Source: an uncultured Anaerolineaceae bacterium (GTDB lineage Bacteria; Chloroflexota; Anaerolineae; Anaerolineales; Anaerolineaceae). Taken from it: a stretch of DNA of 61,131 nt. The stretch is from NCBI GenBank assembly GCA_938020565.1, contig CALIHP010000063.1, positions 1 through 61,131 on the forward strand, in the 5' to 3' direction. The position numbers and the translations under genes were made by a program. The notes beneath the pieces were generated by a model. That model was not told the origin of the DNA and searched no databases. It saw only the letters and a program-made list of their open reading frames with translations. Of this stretch, positions 53,364 through 61,131 are shown piece by piece. Position 1 is the first letter of the stretch, and the number at the start of each line of letters is the position of its first letter.

Positions 53364-54626
53364 ATGAAAGAGATTGTTCAAAAAGTAAAGGGGACTCGAG
53401 ATTTTTATCCTGAGGACATGATCCTTCATTATTGGCTCGGGGAGCAGATTCGCGCGGTTTCGGAGCTTTTCGGATATCAGGCGTATGAAGGGCCTTATCT
53501 GGAAAAGCTGGATCTTTATGCGGCGAAATCGGGCGAGGAGCTGGTCAAGGAGCAATCTTACGTTTTCACGGATCGCGGCGGCGGGGAGATCTGCCTGCGC
53601 CCGGAGCTGACGCCGACGCTCGCGCGCATGGTTGCGCAAAAGGGTCAGGCGTTGACGTTCCCGCTGCGACTCTGGTCGTTTGGGCCGTTCTGGCGCTATG
53701 AGCAGCCGCAGAAAGGCCGGAGCCGCGAGTTTTTCCAGTGGAATATCGACATGATCGGAGCGAATGGGGCGCAGGCTGACGCGGAGCTGATTGCGGTTTG
53801 CGCGACTTTTTTTCAGCGTCTTGGCCTGACAGGGGCGCAGGTACGAATCCATCTGAACGATCGCAGGCTGATGGATCGGAAGCTGGCTGAGATCGGGGTT
53901 GCAGAAGAGGAGAAGGCGTTGATTTACCCGCTGATCGACCGGCGGGATAAGATGCGCGAGGGCGAATGGAAGGCGTTCGCGGCTGAGTCGGGGATTGAGG
54001 CTGAAACGGTCGCCGGGCTGACGGCGATCCTGAATAACGGCGAGCTTTGGCGGGAATCGGAGGAATTGACCGCGGTTTTTGAGCTGCTTGAGGCGATGGG
54101 CCTGGCTGGTTATCTTGAATTTGACGCGAAGATTATCCGCGGGCTGCTTTATTATACGGGTTTGGTTTTTGAAGCGAAGGACGTCGACGGCGGCCGGTCT
54201 ATTCTGGGCGGCGGGCGTTATGAAAATCTCGTCGGCGACGTTGGCGGCGATCCGCTTCCGGGCGTGGGGTTCGCGATGGGAGACGTCATGATCAAGGCTG
54301 TGCTGGAGAAGCTGGGTCTGCTTCCCGCGCTCGATGCTCAGCCGGCGAAGGTTGTCGTGACCGTTTTTGACGCGGCGAATCTGGCCGTATCGGCGGCGCT
54401 TGCGATGAAGCTGCGCGCCGCGGGTATTCCGACAATCCAGTATCCAGAGGCGGCGAAACTGAATAAGCAGCTGAAATATGCGGATCGGATCGGGGCGAAA
54501 GCGGTGATTATCTGCGGACCGGACGAATTGGCGAATGGGACGGTGACGGTGAAAAATCTGGCGGCCCGTTCGCAGCGGATTGTATCGATCGATGCGCTGG
54601 CGGGTGAAGTGAGGGAGATGGTATAA
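53364..54626 (+). CDS. hisS: Histidyl-tRNA synthetase (RGLxYYTG / GDV-type)
   Basis: This is a 420-residue class II synthetase. KVKGTRDFYPED opens the domain, motif 2 is FGPFWRYEQPQKGRSREFFQ, the histidine site is IIRGLLYYTGLVFE and motif 3 is GVGFAMGDVMIKAVLE. The common bacterial versions have RGLDYY and GxER in the last two; here they are RGLLYY and GDVM, a pattern I associate with an alternative HisRS clade. An anticodon-binding domain ends the protein. Two ATGs at 53361 and 53364 are possible; the second has the better spacing (GAGG six bases upstream). TATAAT at 53302-53307 may be its -10. Confidence 0.93.
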   Translation: MKEIVQKVKGTRDFYPEDMILHYWLGEQIRAVSELFGYQAYEGPYLEKLDLYAAKSGEELVKEQSYVFTDRGGGEICLRPELTPTLARMVAQKGQALTFPLRLWSFGPFWRYEQPQKGRSREFFQWNIDMIGANGAQADAELIAVCATFFQRLGLTGAQVRIHLNDRRLMDRKLAEIGVAEEEKALIYPLIDRRDKMREGEWKAFAAESGIEAETVAGLTAILNNGELWRESEELTAVFELLEAMGLAGYLEFDAKIIRGLLYYTGLVFEAKDVDGGRSILGGGRYENLVGDVGGDPLPGVGFAMGDVMIKAVLEKLGLLPALDAQPAKVVVTVFDAANLAVSAALAMKLRAAGIPTIQYPEAAKLNKQLKYADRIGAKAVIICGPDELANGTVTVKNLAARSQRIVSIDALAGEVREMV

Positions 54627-55009
54627 GTCAGGATATCAGGCGTCAACGCTTTTTAGTCTCAGGCTGAAATTCAATCTATCTAATCTGTCAAACGTTGTAT
54701 AGGTCTTCGTTGTCCAGGTTTTCACAGCGCTTTTAAAATATTTTTTAACCGCTGCGATGAACTGGACCTTTTTTATATTTATCTGCTTGAAAGATTTAGC
54801 TTCAAGCAAAATACAAGGCGGAACTTTATCATTATAGTTGGAAGAGGTTCGTGGAAATTTCGTTGTAAACGCAACGTATAACCGGCGCGAACACAGTTTT
54901 TTCCTCTTTTTTTCAAAGTTTTTTTCCTTGACGGAAACAGACAGAGCACATACAATCAAGAAGGCTTCAAAAACATTATACGGTCAAATTTCTAAAGGAG
55001 ATTCTGTCA
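54627..55009. other. AT-rich intergenic region before the carbamoyltransferase
   Basis: This 383-base stretch is much richer in A and T than hisS. A minus-strand reading frame of 107 codons (54,636-54,959) starts on the far side of the promoter for the downstream gene and resembles nothing firmly; its segment PPCILLEAKSFKQ is only weakly protein-like. The right end carries a strong promoter. Otherwise no structure was recognised. Confidence 0.4.
54928..54956 (+). promoter_or_regulatory. Strong sigma-70-type promoter for the carbamoyltransferase-BMP locus
   Basis: TTGACG (54928-54933), a 17-base spacer and TACAAT (54951-54956) lie 53 bases before the ATG at 55010. Both hexamers are one base from consensus. 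Confidence 0.8.
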
Positions 55010-56005
55010 ATGCAAACTGGAATGGTCGGTAAACACCTGCTGAAAACTCAGGAATGGACCCGCGAAGAGTTAGATACTTTATTGTATGTGGCAAAAGAAC
55101 TTAAAATGCGCTATGCGCTTGACTTACCAACCGATATTTTAAAAAATAAAACTGTTTTTTTGTTGTTTTTTGAAGAATCAACGCGGACTCGAAATGCATT
55201 CGAATGCGGGATTACGCAACTGGGTGGTCACGCGAATTATCTGACCCCGAAAGCTACGCAGGTTGGGCATGGGGAATCCCCTAAAGATACGATTGAGGTT
55301 TTGGGACGCATGGGGCATGGTATCGGCGTCCGGAATACGCTGGTAGATGGACATCGCTGGATGGAAGACTTAGCCAGGTATGCCAGGATCCCGGTTATGA
55401 ATATGCAGTGTGATATCTGGCATCCAACTCAGGCGCTTGCGGATATTATGACCATTAAAGAAAAGTTTCATGACGAACTGCGCGGTCGGAAGTTTGTCAT
55501 TTCGTGGACATGCGCCGGGCAGTACATGCGGCCTTTATCTATGGCAAACTCGCTGGTGACTTTAATGCCTCGTTTTGGCCTTGACGTTACGCTGGCTCAT
55601 CCGAAAGGTTTTGAGTTGGATCCGAAGATTATGGAAATCGCGAGGGCGAACGCCGACGCTTCCGGATCGAAATTTGAACTGGTACACGATATGGAAGAAG
55701 CCTGTACAGGCGCCGATATTATTTACGCCAAGGGCTGGGGGCCGATCATGACAGTCGGTGATGACGAAGCGCGAGGGCTGGCGATGATCAATGAGCATCC
55801 TGATTGGTTTGTCGATCAGCGCAAAATGAGTCTCGGCTCGAAGGATGCGATCTATATGCACTGCATGCCGGCGGATCGTGATATTGAGGTCACCAGCGAA
55901 GTGCTGGATGGTCCGCAATCTGTTATCTATGATGAGGCTGAAAACCGCCTTCATACCATTAAAGCTCTCATGGCGCTCACCATGGGAAATATCAACAGAA
56001 GATAA
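55010..56005 (+). CDS. Aspartate/ornithine carbamoyltransferase-family protein, YgeW-like
   Basis: This is a 331-residue carbamoyltransferase. The carbamoyl phosphate site STRTR (57-61), HPTQ (138-141) and HCMPADR (284-290) are intact. The stretch VMNMQCDIWHPTQALAD, then RFGLDVTLAHPKGFEL and GADIIYAKGWGP, are closer to YgeW than to standard ornithine or aspartate enzymes. In E. coli ygeW lies in a purine catabolism cluster. The natural acceptor of the family is not settled; ureide or diaminopropionate-type substrates have been considered. An AAAGGAG site nine bases upstream marks the start. It is followed by a purine/nucleoside-type transporter, which supports purine or ureide breakdown. Confidence 0.8.
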   Translation: MQTGMVGKHLLKTQEWTREELDTLLYVAKELKMRYALDLPTDILKNKTVFLLFFEESTRTRNAFECGITQLGGHANYLTPKATQVGHGESPKDTIEVLGRMGHGIGVRNTLVDGHRWMEDLARYARIPVMNMQCDIWHPTQALADIMTIKEKFHDELRGRKFVISWTCAGQYMRPLSMANSLVTLMPRFGLDVTLAHPKGFELDPKIMEIARANADASGSKFELVHDMEEACTGADIIYAKGWGPIMTVGDDEARGLAMINEHPDWFVDQRKMSLGSKDAIYMHCMPADRDIEVTSEVLDGPQSVIYDEAENRLHTIKALMALTMGNINRR

Positions 56006-56044
56006 TTCAGTTTTCCTGATTCTTTAAGTGCCTTGCGAAAGGAC

Positions 56045-56087
56045 GGGGCAGGATGAGCGGCAAACGATTGTTTTCCCCTCCTGCCCC
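56045..56087 (+). promoter_or_regulatory. GC-rich hairpin directly before the permease start
   Basis: GGGGCAGGA (56045-56053) pairs perfectly with TCCTGCCCC (56079-56087). The right arm ends ten bases before the ATG at 56098, and no ribosome site or long T run follows. It may stabilise or process the mRNA between the carbamoyltransferase and transporter genes, or control translation. Confidence 0.5.
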
Positions 56088-56097
56088 ATAAAAATCC

Positions 56098-57117
56098 ATG
56101 GTTAGACGCAAACTCAGCCAATATTTACTGTATCCATTTATCGCGATTATGATCGCGATGCTGATCGGCGCCTTCATTATCTGGGGAGGCGGAAATAATC
56201 CGATTGAAGTGTACCAGCTGATGATCGAAGGATCTATCGGTACGTCTCAAACGCTCTCCGAAACAATTCTCAAAACAGCGAGCTTGATCATTGCAGGTAT
56301 CAGCTATGCGTTTGCATATCGATGCGGGATGCTCAATATCGGGATTGAAGGCCAGATGCTTGCGGGAGCAATATTAAGTACCTGGGTTGGTGTAAATATT
56401 ACCTTTTTACCAGGCGTTCTTCATTTATTTGTCGCAGTTATGGCCGGTGTTCTGGCGGGTACTTTTCTGGGCTGCTTTATTGCTTTTTTGAAAAATCGCT
56501 TCGGCGCAAACGAAGTCATAACGACCGTCATGATGAATTACGTCATGTTGTTTATTGTCGAGTATCTGGTTACGGGGCCTATGCGTGAAGCGCCTGAATT
56601 CCCGCAATCCGCAAGGGTATTATCGACTGCTGGGCTCCCTGTTCTGATTCCCGGGACAAGAGTTAATATTGGGATTATCCTTGCTCTTTTACTTATTGCG
56701 CTCTACAGCTACTATTGGAAAAGAAGTAAAAGGGGTTTTGAAATGCGGATTGTTGGCGAGAATCCTGCTGTCGCAAACAGTATTGGAATTAATGTCAATC
56801 AAAATCGGATGATAGCTTTCGCTGTTTCAGGCGCGTTAGCCGGCCTTGTAGGAGGAATGGAGCTGTTAGGCATTCAAAAAAGGCTGCTTCAGAATTTCTC
56901 GGCAGGATATGGTTTTGATGGGATTGCGGTTGCGCTGCTGGGTAAAAACGGCCCCATTGGCATCATTCTCTCGTCATTTCTTTTCGGCGCAATGAAAACA
57001 GGGGGGAATATGGTGCAGATGTTTTCGAACGTTCCATCGTCTGTTGTCCTGATTATTCAAGCCGTTATTATTCTGATGATGACGATTCAGGTATTTCCTA
57101 TAAAGCAAAAGGATTAG
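56098..57117 (+). CDS. BMP-type nucleoside/purine ABC transporter permease 1
   Basis: This is a 339-residue inner-membrane permease of the BmpC/NupP group. Landmarks are the hydrophobic start LLYPFIAIMIAMLIGAFII, IAGISYAFAYRCGMLNIGIEGQ, the coupling region RGFEMRIVGENPAVANSIGI and AVSGALAGLVGGMELLG. About eight to nine helices are expected. It has no visible ribosome site, and a GC-rich hairpin ends ten bases upstream. It forms a heterodimer with the next gene product. The substrate class (nucleosides or free purines) is inferred from the family. Confidence 0.9.
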   Translation: MVRRKLSQYLLYPFIAIMIAMLIGAFIIWGGGNNPIEVYQLMIEGSIGTSQTLSETILKTASLIIAGISYAFAYRCGMLNIGIEGQMLAGAILSTWVGVNITFLPGVLHLFVAVMAGVLAGTFLGCFIAFLKNRFGANEVITTVMMNYVMLFIVEYLVTGPMREAPEFPQSARVLSTAGLPVLIPGTRVNIGIILALLLIALYSYYWKRSKRGFEMRIVGENPAVANSIGINVNQNRMIAFAVSGALAGLVGGMELLGIQKRLLQNFSAGYGFDGIAVALLGKNGPIGIILSSFLFGAMKTGGNMVQMFSNVPSSVVLIIQAVIILMMTIQVFPIKQKD

Positions 57118-57130
57118 AAGGGGCTTATTC

Positions 57131-57997
57131 ATGTGGAATTTTATGATCGTCATTTTTCGTGACAGTACTTCTATTCTTTTTGTCGCGCTTGGGATTCTTA
57201 TCATGCAGTTAGGCGGTGTGATTAATATTGGGGCTGAGGGAATGATGCTGATGGGTGCTTTTTTTGGCGTCCTGGGGACCTATTTAACTGGATATACTGG
57301 CATAGGAATCCTCGCATCTCTCATTATTCTTGCAATATTCGGTCTGCTGTTTGGCCTGATGACGGTTTACTGGAAAGGCAATCAGGTTGTTGTTGGCGTT
57401 GCTCTGAACCTTCTTGCTGAAGGAATGACCACGACTCTATCGAGGCAAGCTTTCGGTACCGGTTCGCAATCTTCAATTCAAGGGTTTAAACCCGTTTTTT
57501 CAGGTATCTCTGTCATGACCTTTGTTGCGTTAGCCCTCGTTATTGCTCTTTACTTTTTTCTGTATCATACAAATCTCGGACTTCGGATTCGTGCGGCTGG
57601 CGAATATCCAATTGCTGTGGATATTGCAGGAATTGACGTTTATCGGGTACAGCTGACTGCTGTCCTGCTCGGCTCGATGATCATTGGCCTTGGCGGCTGC
57701 TCGCTTTCAATGGCGCATATGAATAGTTTTTCAGAATTAATGACCGGCGGACGTGGGTATATTGCGCTTGCAGCGGTTGCATTGGGGCAGTATAAACCGG
57801 CAGGCGTTCTTCTTGCTTCTTTAATGTTTGGTGCAAGTAATGCACTCCAGTATAATTTGCAGGCAAGTATTACGAAATTCCCTGCGCCCATCATCCGTAT
57901 TATCCCTTACGTTGTTACGATTATCACGGTTATTATTTCGGGGCGAAACTCTAAGGATCCTGCCGCTTTAGGTAAAAAATATGTCAAGTTTAGTTAA
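57131..57997 (+). CDS. BMP-type nucleoside/purine ABC transporter permease 2
   Basis: This is the 288-residue partner permease. The motif VINIGAEGMMLMGAFFGVLG near the start, the coupling region NLGLRIRAAGEYPIAVDIAGI and FSELMTGGRGYIALAAVALG are typical. It begins 13 bases after permease 1. The binding protein and ATPase genes follow only after a 239-base gap containing a structured leader. In many related clusters the binding protein or ATPase comes first, so this order is noteworthy. Confidence 0.9.
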   Translation: MWNFMIVIFRDSTSILFVALGILIMQLGGVINIGAEGMMLMGAFFGVLGTYLTGYTGIGILASLIILAIFGLLFGLMTVYWKGNQVVVGVALNLLAEGMTTTLSRQAFGTGSQSSIQGFKPVFSGISVMTFVALALVIALYFFLYHTNLGLRIRAAGEYPIAVDIAGIDVYRVQLTAVLLGSMIIGLGGCSLSMAHMNSFSELMTGGRGYIALAAVALGQYKPAGVLLASLMFGASNALQYNLQASITKFPAPIIRIIPYVVTIITVIISGRNSKDPAALGKKYVKFS

Positions 57998-58021
57998 TTC
58001 GCTCGCTGACAGGAGGGGCTT

Positions 58022-58039
58022 ATGATGAAATACATATAA
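58022..58039 (+). other. Possible five-codon leader peptide
   Basis: A strong AGGAGGGG ribosome site (58011-58018) is followed by ATG ATG AAA TAC ATA and TAA. The peptide MMKYI is too short to be a protein, but such micro-ORFs can act as translated leaders. It could equally be a relic of a lost gene start. Confidence 0.3.
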
Positions 58040-58066
58040 TCAGGTCGCTTTTGTATATTCCGTTGC

Positions 58067-58160
58067 TGCGTGTTGTCCGGCACGATATGAGGTCTGCCGA
58101 TAGGAGGAGGCAGTCTCAGGCAAATGCCCGACCGGCGGGATACAGATGCGAATCTATGTT
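58067..58160 (+). ncRNA. Structured leader with glycine-riboswitch-like motifs
   Basis: Upstream of the binding-protein gene are a CGTG/CACG hairpin (near 58069-58084), then CTGCC-GATAGGAGGA-GGCAG (58094-58113), then TCTCAGGCAAA (58114-58124), then GCCCG-accgg-CGGG (58126-58139) and ATACAGATG. The GCCGAtAGGAG loop followed by CTCAGGCAAA and ACAGA resembles the core of glycine aptamers (GCCGAAGGAG, CTCTCAGGCAAA, GGACAGA). Spacing differs from the textbook form, and only one aptamer-like unit is seen. It may be a divergent glycine riboswitch or an aptamer for another ligand of the transporter. Covariation is not testable here. Confidence 0.45.
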
Positions 58161-58236
58161 ATTTGCGATCTCGTTAATTGTTTTTTGTGAAAAACCGTAT
58201 TGAACGTATTAAAGTAAAAGAAAAAGGAGTGTTACG

Positions 58237-59280
58237 ATGTTTAAAAAGAAGAATGCAGTGGCTTTTGTGTTTTTGGCGGCAGTCTGTACTTTATTTTTAG
58301 CTGCCTGCGGCCAGTCAGTGAATAACAGTGAAACGGCCGAGGCGGACAAAGGAAAGCAGAGTGATGCGATTGAAACGACGGATAGGTCTCAATACAAAGT
58401 TGCTTTGGTTCTCCCCGGAACGATTAATGATGAAGGCTGGAACGCGACGGCGTTTCAGGGACTGGAATTAATTAAGCAGGCGGGCTTTGAAACCGCATAT
58501 TCTGAAAATGTTAAGACGTCTGATTACGAGGCTGTTTATCGAGGATATGCCGGTAAAGGGTATAACCTCATTATAGGACATGGTTTTGAATTTTTAGATC
58601 CGGCTAAAGCTGTTGCGGCAGATTTTCCAAAAACGATGTTTGGGGTAACCAGTACATTTGAATATGCGGATCCCAACGTTTTTGCGATGGATACCAACAG
58701 CAGCGACGCAGGATTTCTTGCCGGCGTATTAGCCGCAAAAATGACAAAAACGAAAGTCGTCGCCGTGCCTTGCGGATTGGAAATTCCAGGAATTATCCGA
58801 TATGCGACCGGCTTTAAGCAGGGCGTTGAGTACATTGACCCTGAGATCAAAGTACTGAGCAGCTATACGGGTTCTTCTTCGGATACAGCGCAGCTTAAAG
58901 AGTTGACCGCGGCAATGGTCCAGCAGGGAGCTGATATTATTGCGCCGAACGCGGATCAGGCTGGTATTGGCGCGTTTGAATATGTTAAAGAGCATAAGGG
59001 CCTGCGGATTATCGGCGTTTATGGCGATCAAAAGGCTTTGGCTCCTGAACAGATTTTGACCAGCGCGATTATTGATATGCCTGGAGCTATTGAACAGGTT
59101 GCGGAGCTTGGTTTTAAAGGAGAGCTGGAGGCTAAGGCGTATGTTTTCGGGATTAAAGAAGGTTCAGTCTGGCTCACGGACTTTAGTTCAGACGTGCCGC
59201 AGGATGTTCAGGACCTCCTGAGGGACGTTAGCGACAAAATTAAAAACGGCGAAATTGAAGTTGAATACGTTCTGGAATGA
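58237..59280 (+). CDS. BMP-family substrate-binding lipoprotein
   Basis: This is a 347-residue basic membrane protein (PnrA-like) lipoprotein. The signal MKKKNAV-type start leads to FLAACGQS with the lipidated Cys. Then KVALVLPGTINDEGWNATAF is the classic opening of the family, followed by NLIIGHGFEFLDPAKAVA and MDTNSSDAGFLAGVLAAKM. PnrA proteins bind purine nucleosides; some relatives bind purines or autoinducers. An AAAAGGAG site precedes the start. It lies after the structured leader and 63 bases before the ATPase gene. Confidence 0.92.
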   Translation: MFKKKNAVAFVFLAAVCTLFLAACGQSVNNSETAEADKGKQSDAIETTDRSQYKVALVLPGTINDEGWNATAFQGLELIKQAGFETAYSENVKTSDYEAVYRGYAGKGYNLIIGHGFEFLDPAKAVAADFPKTMFGVTSTFEYADPNVFAMDTNSSDAGFLAGVLAAKMTKTKVVAVPCGLEIPGIIRYATGFKQGVEYIDPEIKVLSSYTGSSSDTAQLKELTAAMVQQGADIIAPNADQAGIGAFEYVKEHKGLRIIGVYGDQKALAPEQILTSAIIDMPGAIEQVAELGFKGELEAKAYVFGIKEGSVWLTDFSSDVPQDVQDLLRDVSDKIKNGEIEVEYVLE

Positions 59281-59343
59281 TTTGAAATCGTCATGCTTGC
59301 CTGTCAATCTCAGACTTGAATGGATGCAAGAAGGGTAATTCAG

Positions 59344-60849
59344 ATGGATCCTATATTGCAGTTAAAGAATATTACGATAAAGTTCAATACGCTTACTGCT
59401 AACGACAACGTTTGTCTTGATATTAAAAAAGGCGAAACACATGCGATTCTTGGCGAAAACGGGGCGGGAAAAAGTACGCTGATGAACATCCTGTACGGCG
59501 TTTTAAAGCCGGACAGCGGTCAGATTATTCTTGATGGACAGGAAGTCAACATTCGGCAGCCCCGAGATGCGCGAGCTCTCGGGGTTGGCATGGTTCATCA
59601 ACATTTCATGCTGGTTCCCGCTCTGACTGTCGTCGAGAATATTATTTTATGCACCTGTCAGACGTCGCTGATTAATATGCGAAAGGCAAGCCGGAGGATC
59701 AAGGATCTTTCCGCGAAATTTGGTTTGGAGGTTGATCCTGCCGCTGTTGTGAGAGACTTGTCTGTGGGTCAGCAGCAGCGGGTTGAGATCCTGAAGGCGC
59801 TCTATGATTCGTGTAAGATCCTGATTCTGGACGAGCCGACGGCTGTACTGACGCCTCAGGAAACGAACGAACTTTTCAAGATCATTCGCCAGCTGAATGA
59901 AGCTGGAACCTCTGTCGTTTTCATTTCTCATAAATTGAATGAAATTATGGAAATTGCAGATCGCGTTACCGTATTAAGAGGAGGCAAATCGGTCTGGAGC
60001 TCCAGAAAAGCGGACACCAATGAGAAAGAACTGGCAAGGCACATGGTCGGCAGGGATATTGTGTTTACGCGCAATGAGAACACGGCGGTCCGGGACAAAA
60101 AAATAGTTGAGGTTAGAAATCTTTGTGTGTCGACGGCTTATAAAAAAAATGTCGTACAGGACCTGTCATTTTCCGTATTCAATAACGAGATATACGGAAT
60201 CGCGGGGGTTGACGGAAATGGGCAGTCTGAAATGGTTAAAGCGCTGCTGTCGATTATTCCCAAAGACTCCGGTCAGGTTATTTTTTGCGGTCAGGATATT
60301 ACACATGAAAGTACCAAAGAAATATTTCACAAAACGATTGGTCATATTCCTGAAGATCGCTTAAACATGGGGATCATCAGTCATTTTTTTATTTTCGAAA
60401 ACACGTCTTTTTACAACTACAGGACGGACGAGTTCTCTTCTACCAGAAATTCGATAAATTGGAAAAAGGAACATCTGTATAGCAGCGAGCTGATTAAAAA
60501 GTATAACGTAAAAGCTTCGAGTGAGAATGCTGCTTTGACGACTCTCTCCGGGGGGAATCAGCAAAAATTAGTCGTAGCGCGTGAGCTGGATAAAAAGCCG
60601 CGGTTTCTTATCGCGGCGCATCCGACCCGCGGCGTTGATATTGGCGCAACTGAGTCGATTCGAAAGCATCTCATCTGCCAACGGGATCAGGGATGCGCAA
60701 TTATCCTGATTTCAACTGAGCTGGAGGAAATTATGTCTTTGTCGGATCGATTCGGCGTTATGTATGAGGGTAGGATGATCGCCGAAACGGCCCCGAAGGA
60801 AGCGAGCATCGAGCAGATCGGATTGTGGATGGCAGGCAGAGGCGCATAA
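59344..60849 (+). CDS. BMP-type ABC transporter ATP-binding protein (double ATPase)
   Basis: This 501-residue protein carries two ABC modules in one chain, as in MglA/NupA-like ATPases. Module 1 has GENGAGKSTLMN, LSVGQQQRVEIL and LILDEPTAVLTPQ. Module 2 has a degenerate Walker A (GVDGNGQSEMV), signature LSGGNQQKLVVAREL and LIAAHPTRGVDIGA. The start MDPILQLKN at 59344 follows a GAAGGG site; an ATG eight codons earlier has none. It completes the transporter. The degenerate second site is normal for this family. Confidence 0.93.
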   Translation: MDPILQLKNITIKFNTLTANDNVCLDIKKGETHAILGENGAGKSTLMNILYGVLKPDSGQIILDGQEVNIRQPRDARALGVGMVHQHFMLVPALTVVENIILCTCQTSLINMRKASRRIKDLSAKFGLEVDPAAVVRDLSVGQQQRVEILKALYDSCKILILDEPTAVLTPQETNELFKIIRQLNEAGTSVVFISHKLNEIMEIADRVTVLRGGKSVWSSRKADTNEKELARHMVGRDIVFTRNENTAVRDKKIVEVRNLCVSTAYKKNVVQDLSFSVFNNEIYGIAGVDGNGQSEMVKALLSIIPKDSGQVIFCGQDITHESTKEIFHKTIGHIPEDRLNMGIISHFFIFENTSFYNYRTDEFSSTRNSINWKKEHLYSSELIKKYNVKASSENAALTTLSGGNQQKLVVARELDKKPRFLIAAHPTRGVDIGATESIRKHLICQRDQGCAIILISTELEEIMSLSDRFGVMYEGRMIAETAPKEASIEQIGLWMAGRGA

Positions 60850-60883
60850 TCGGGCAATGTTATTGTTAGGGAGCAAGAGGCAG

Positions 60884-61131
60884 ATGAAAAAAATCAAGAT
60901 ACTGGGTATTTGCGGAAGTCCGCGCAGGAATGGAGCGACTGAGCTTGCGCTTCGAATCGTTTTGGACGATATTTCGTCGGTTTCGGACGATTTTATGGTT
61001 GATTTCTGGACAGTTTCGGGTAAAAAAATCAGTCCCTGCGTTCATTGCGACGCTTGCCTCCGGGCTCGTTCCATGTGCGTTATTCAAGACGACCATCAGG
61101 AAATCGAGCAGAAAATTCTTGCCGCTGACGC
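60884..61131 (+). CDS. NADPH-dependent FMN reductase-like flavoprotein (N-terminal part, cut by window edge)
   Basis: This partial gene starts at 60884 behind an AAGAGG site and runs off the right edge. It opens KIKILGICGSPRRNGATELAL, the phosphate-binding loop of flavodoxin-like reductases. The cysteine pair motif CVHCDACLRARSMC follows, seen in the iron-sulfur flavoprotein-like group of NADPH-dependent FMN reductases. Electron transfer in anaerobic catabolism is plausible given the purine-type locus, but the remainder of the protein is not visible. Confidence 0.85.
   Translation, partial: MKKIKILGICGSPRRNGATELALRIVLDDISSVSDDFMVDFWTVSGKKISPCVHCDACLRARSMCVIQDDHQEIEQKILAAD

Noticed and set aside
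58030..58060. Purine riboswitch suggested by ATATAATC before the purine-type binding protein
   Set aside because: The conserved loop-loop elements and the second junction of the purine aptamer are absent downstream of the motif.
1..61131. CRISPR arrays, rRNA genes, integrase or prophage genes
   Set aside because: No regularly spaced repeats, rRNA-like stretches, integrases or phage structural genes were recognised on either strand.

Overview
The window reads as a bacterial chromosome segment with two kinds of DNA. Bases 1 to about 8,800 are AT-rich and carry mobilisation genes, a VanR/VanS-type two-component pair and small cargo genes of the sort found on conjugative or mobilisable elements of Firmicutes. 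Many of these genes are broken. From about 8,900 onward the DNA is GC-richer with intact, tightly packed genes. Abundant serine/threonine kinases, FHA proteins, PP2C phosphatases and BMP-type and Liv-type ABC transporters suggest an anaerobic Chloroflexota (Anaerolineae-like) host. That assignment is inference; no rRNA or other phylogenetic marker was placed.

Layout. 1-8,730: decaying mobile element (histidine kinase fragment, response regulator, two small DNA-binding proteins, a candidate oriT, MobC-like protein, intact relaxase, transglutaminase-like and SRPBCC cargo, an IS3 remnant, a second relaxase remnant). 9,032-18,138: apparent operon for a Liv-type ABC importer, DhaK and DhaL, and two URO-D-superfamily proteins carrying an HxC...C zinc motif, followed by a GntR regulator with an inverted repeat in front of it. 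18,204-34,940: two tandem secreted paralogues and then a dense phospho-signalling island of three kinases, three PP2C phosphatases and four FHA proteins. Several of these have an outside domain, one membrane helix and an inside signalling domain.

35,099-54,626 is mostly housekeeping: yvcK-gap-pgk, an aminotransferase, a GH13 amylase, xpt-guaA, an S1-domain protein, proB-proA, queA, ruvB, an aldose epimerase, an unknown Pro/Gln-rich protein and hisS. Two genes here (yvcK, ruvB) appear to be transcribed without a leader. GuaA has lost the catalytic Cys and His of its glutaminase domain. 54,928-61,131 is less GC-rich and holds a YgeW-like carbamoyltransferase followed by a BMP-type nucleoside/purine ABC transporter. 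Between the permeases and the binding protein lies a structured leader resembling a glycine-type riboswitch. A flavin reductase-like gene is cut by the right edge.

How the parts may work together (inference): the signalling island looks like a self-contained set that senses outside the membrane, writes Ser/Thr phosphate, reads it with FHA domains (one fused to a DNA-binding domain) and erases it with PP2C enzymes. The Liv-DhaKL-URO-D operon looks like uptake plus phosphorylation and methyl-group chemistry on an unidentified small substrate. The carbamoyltransferase-BMP region looks like the edge of a purine or ureide utilisation locus.
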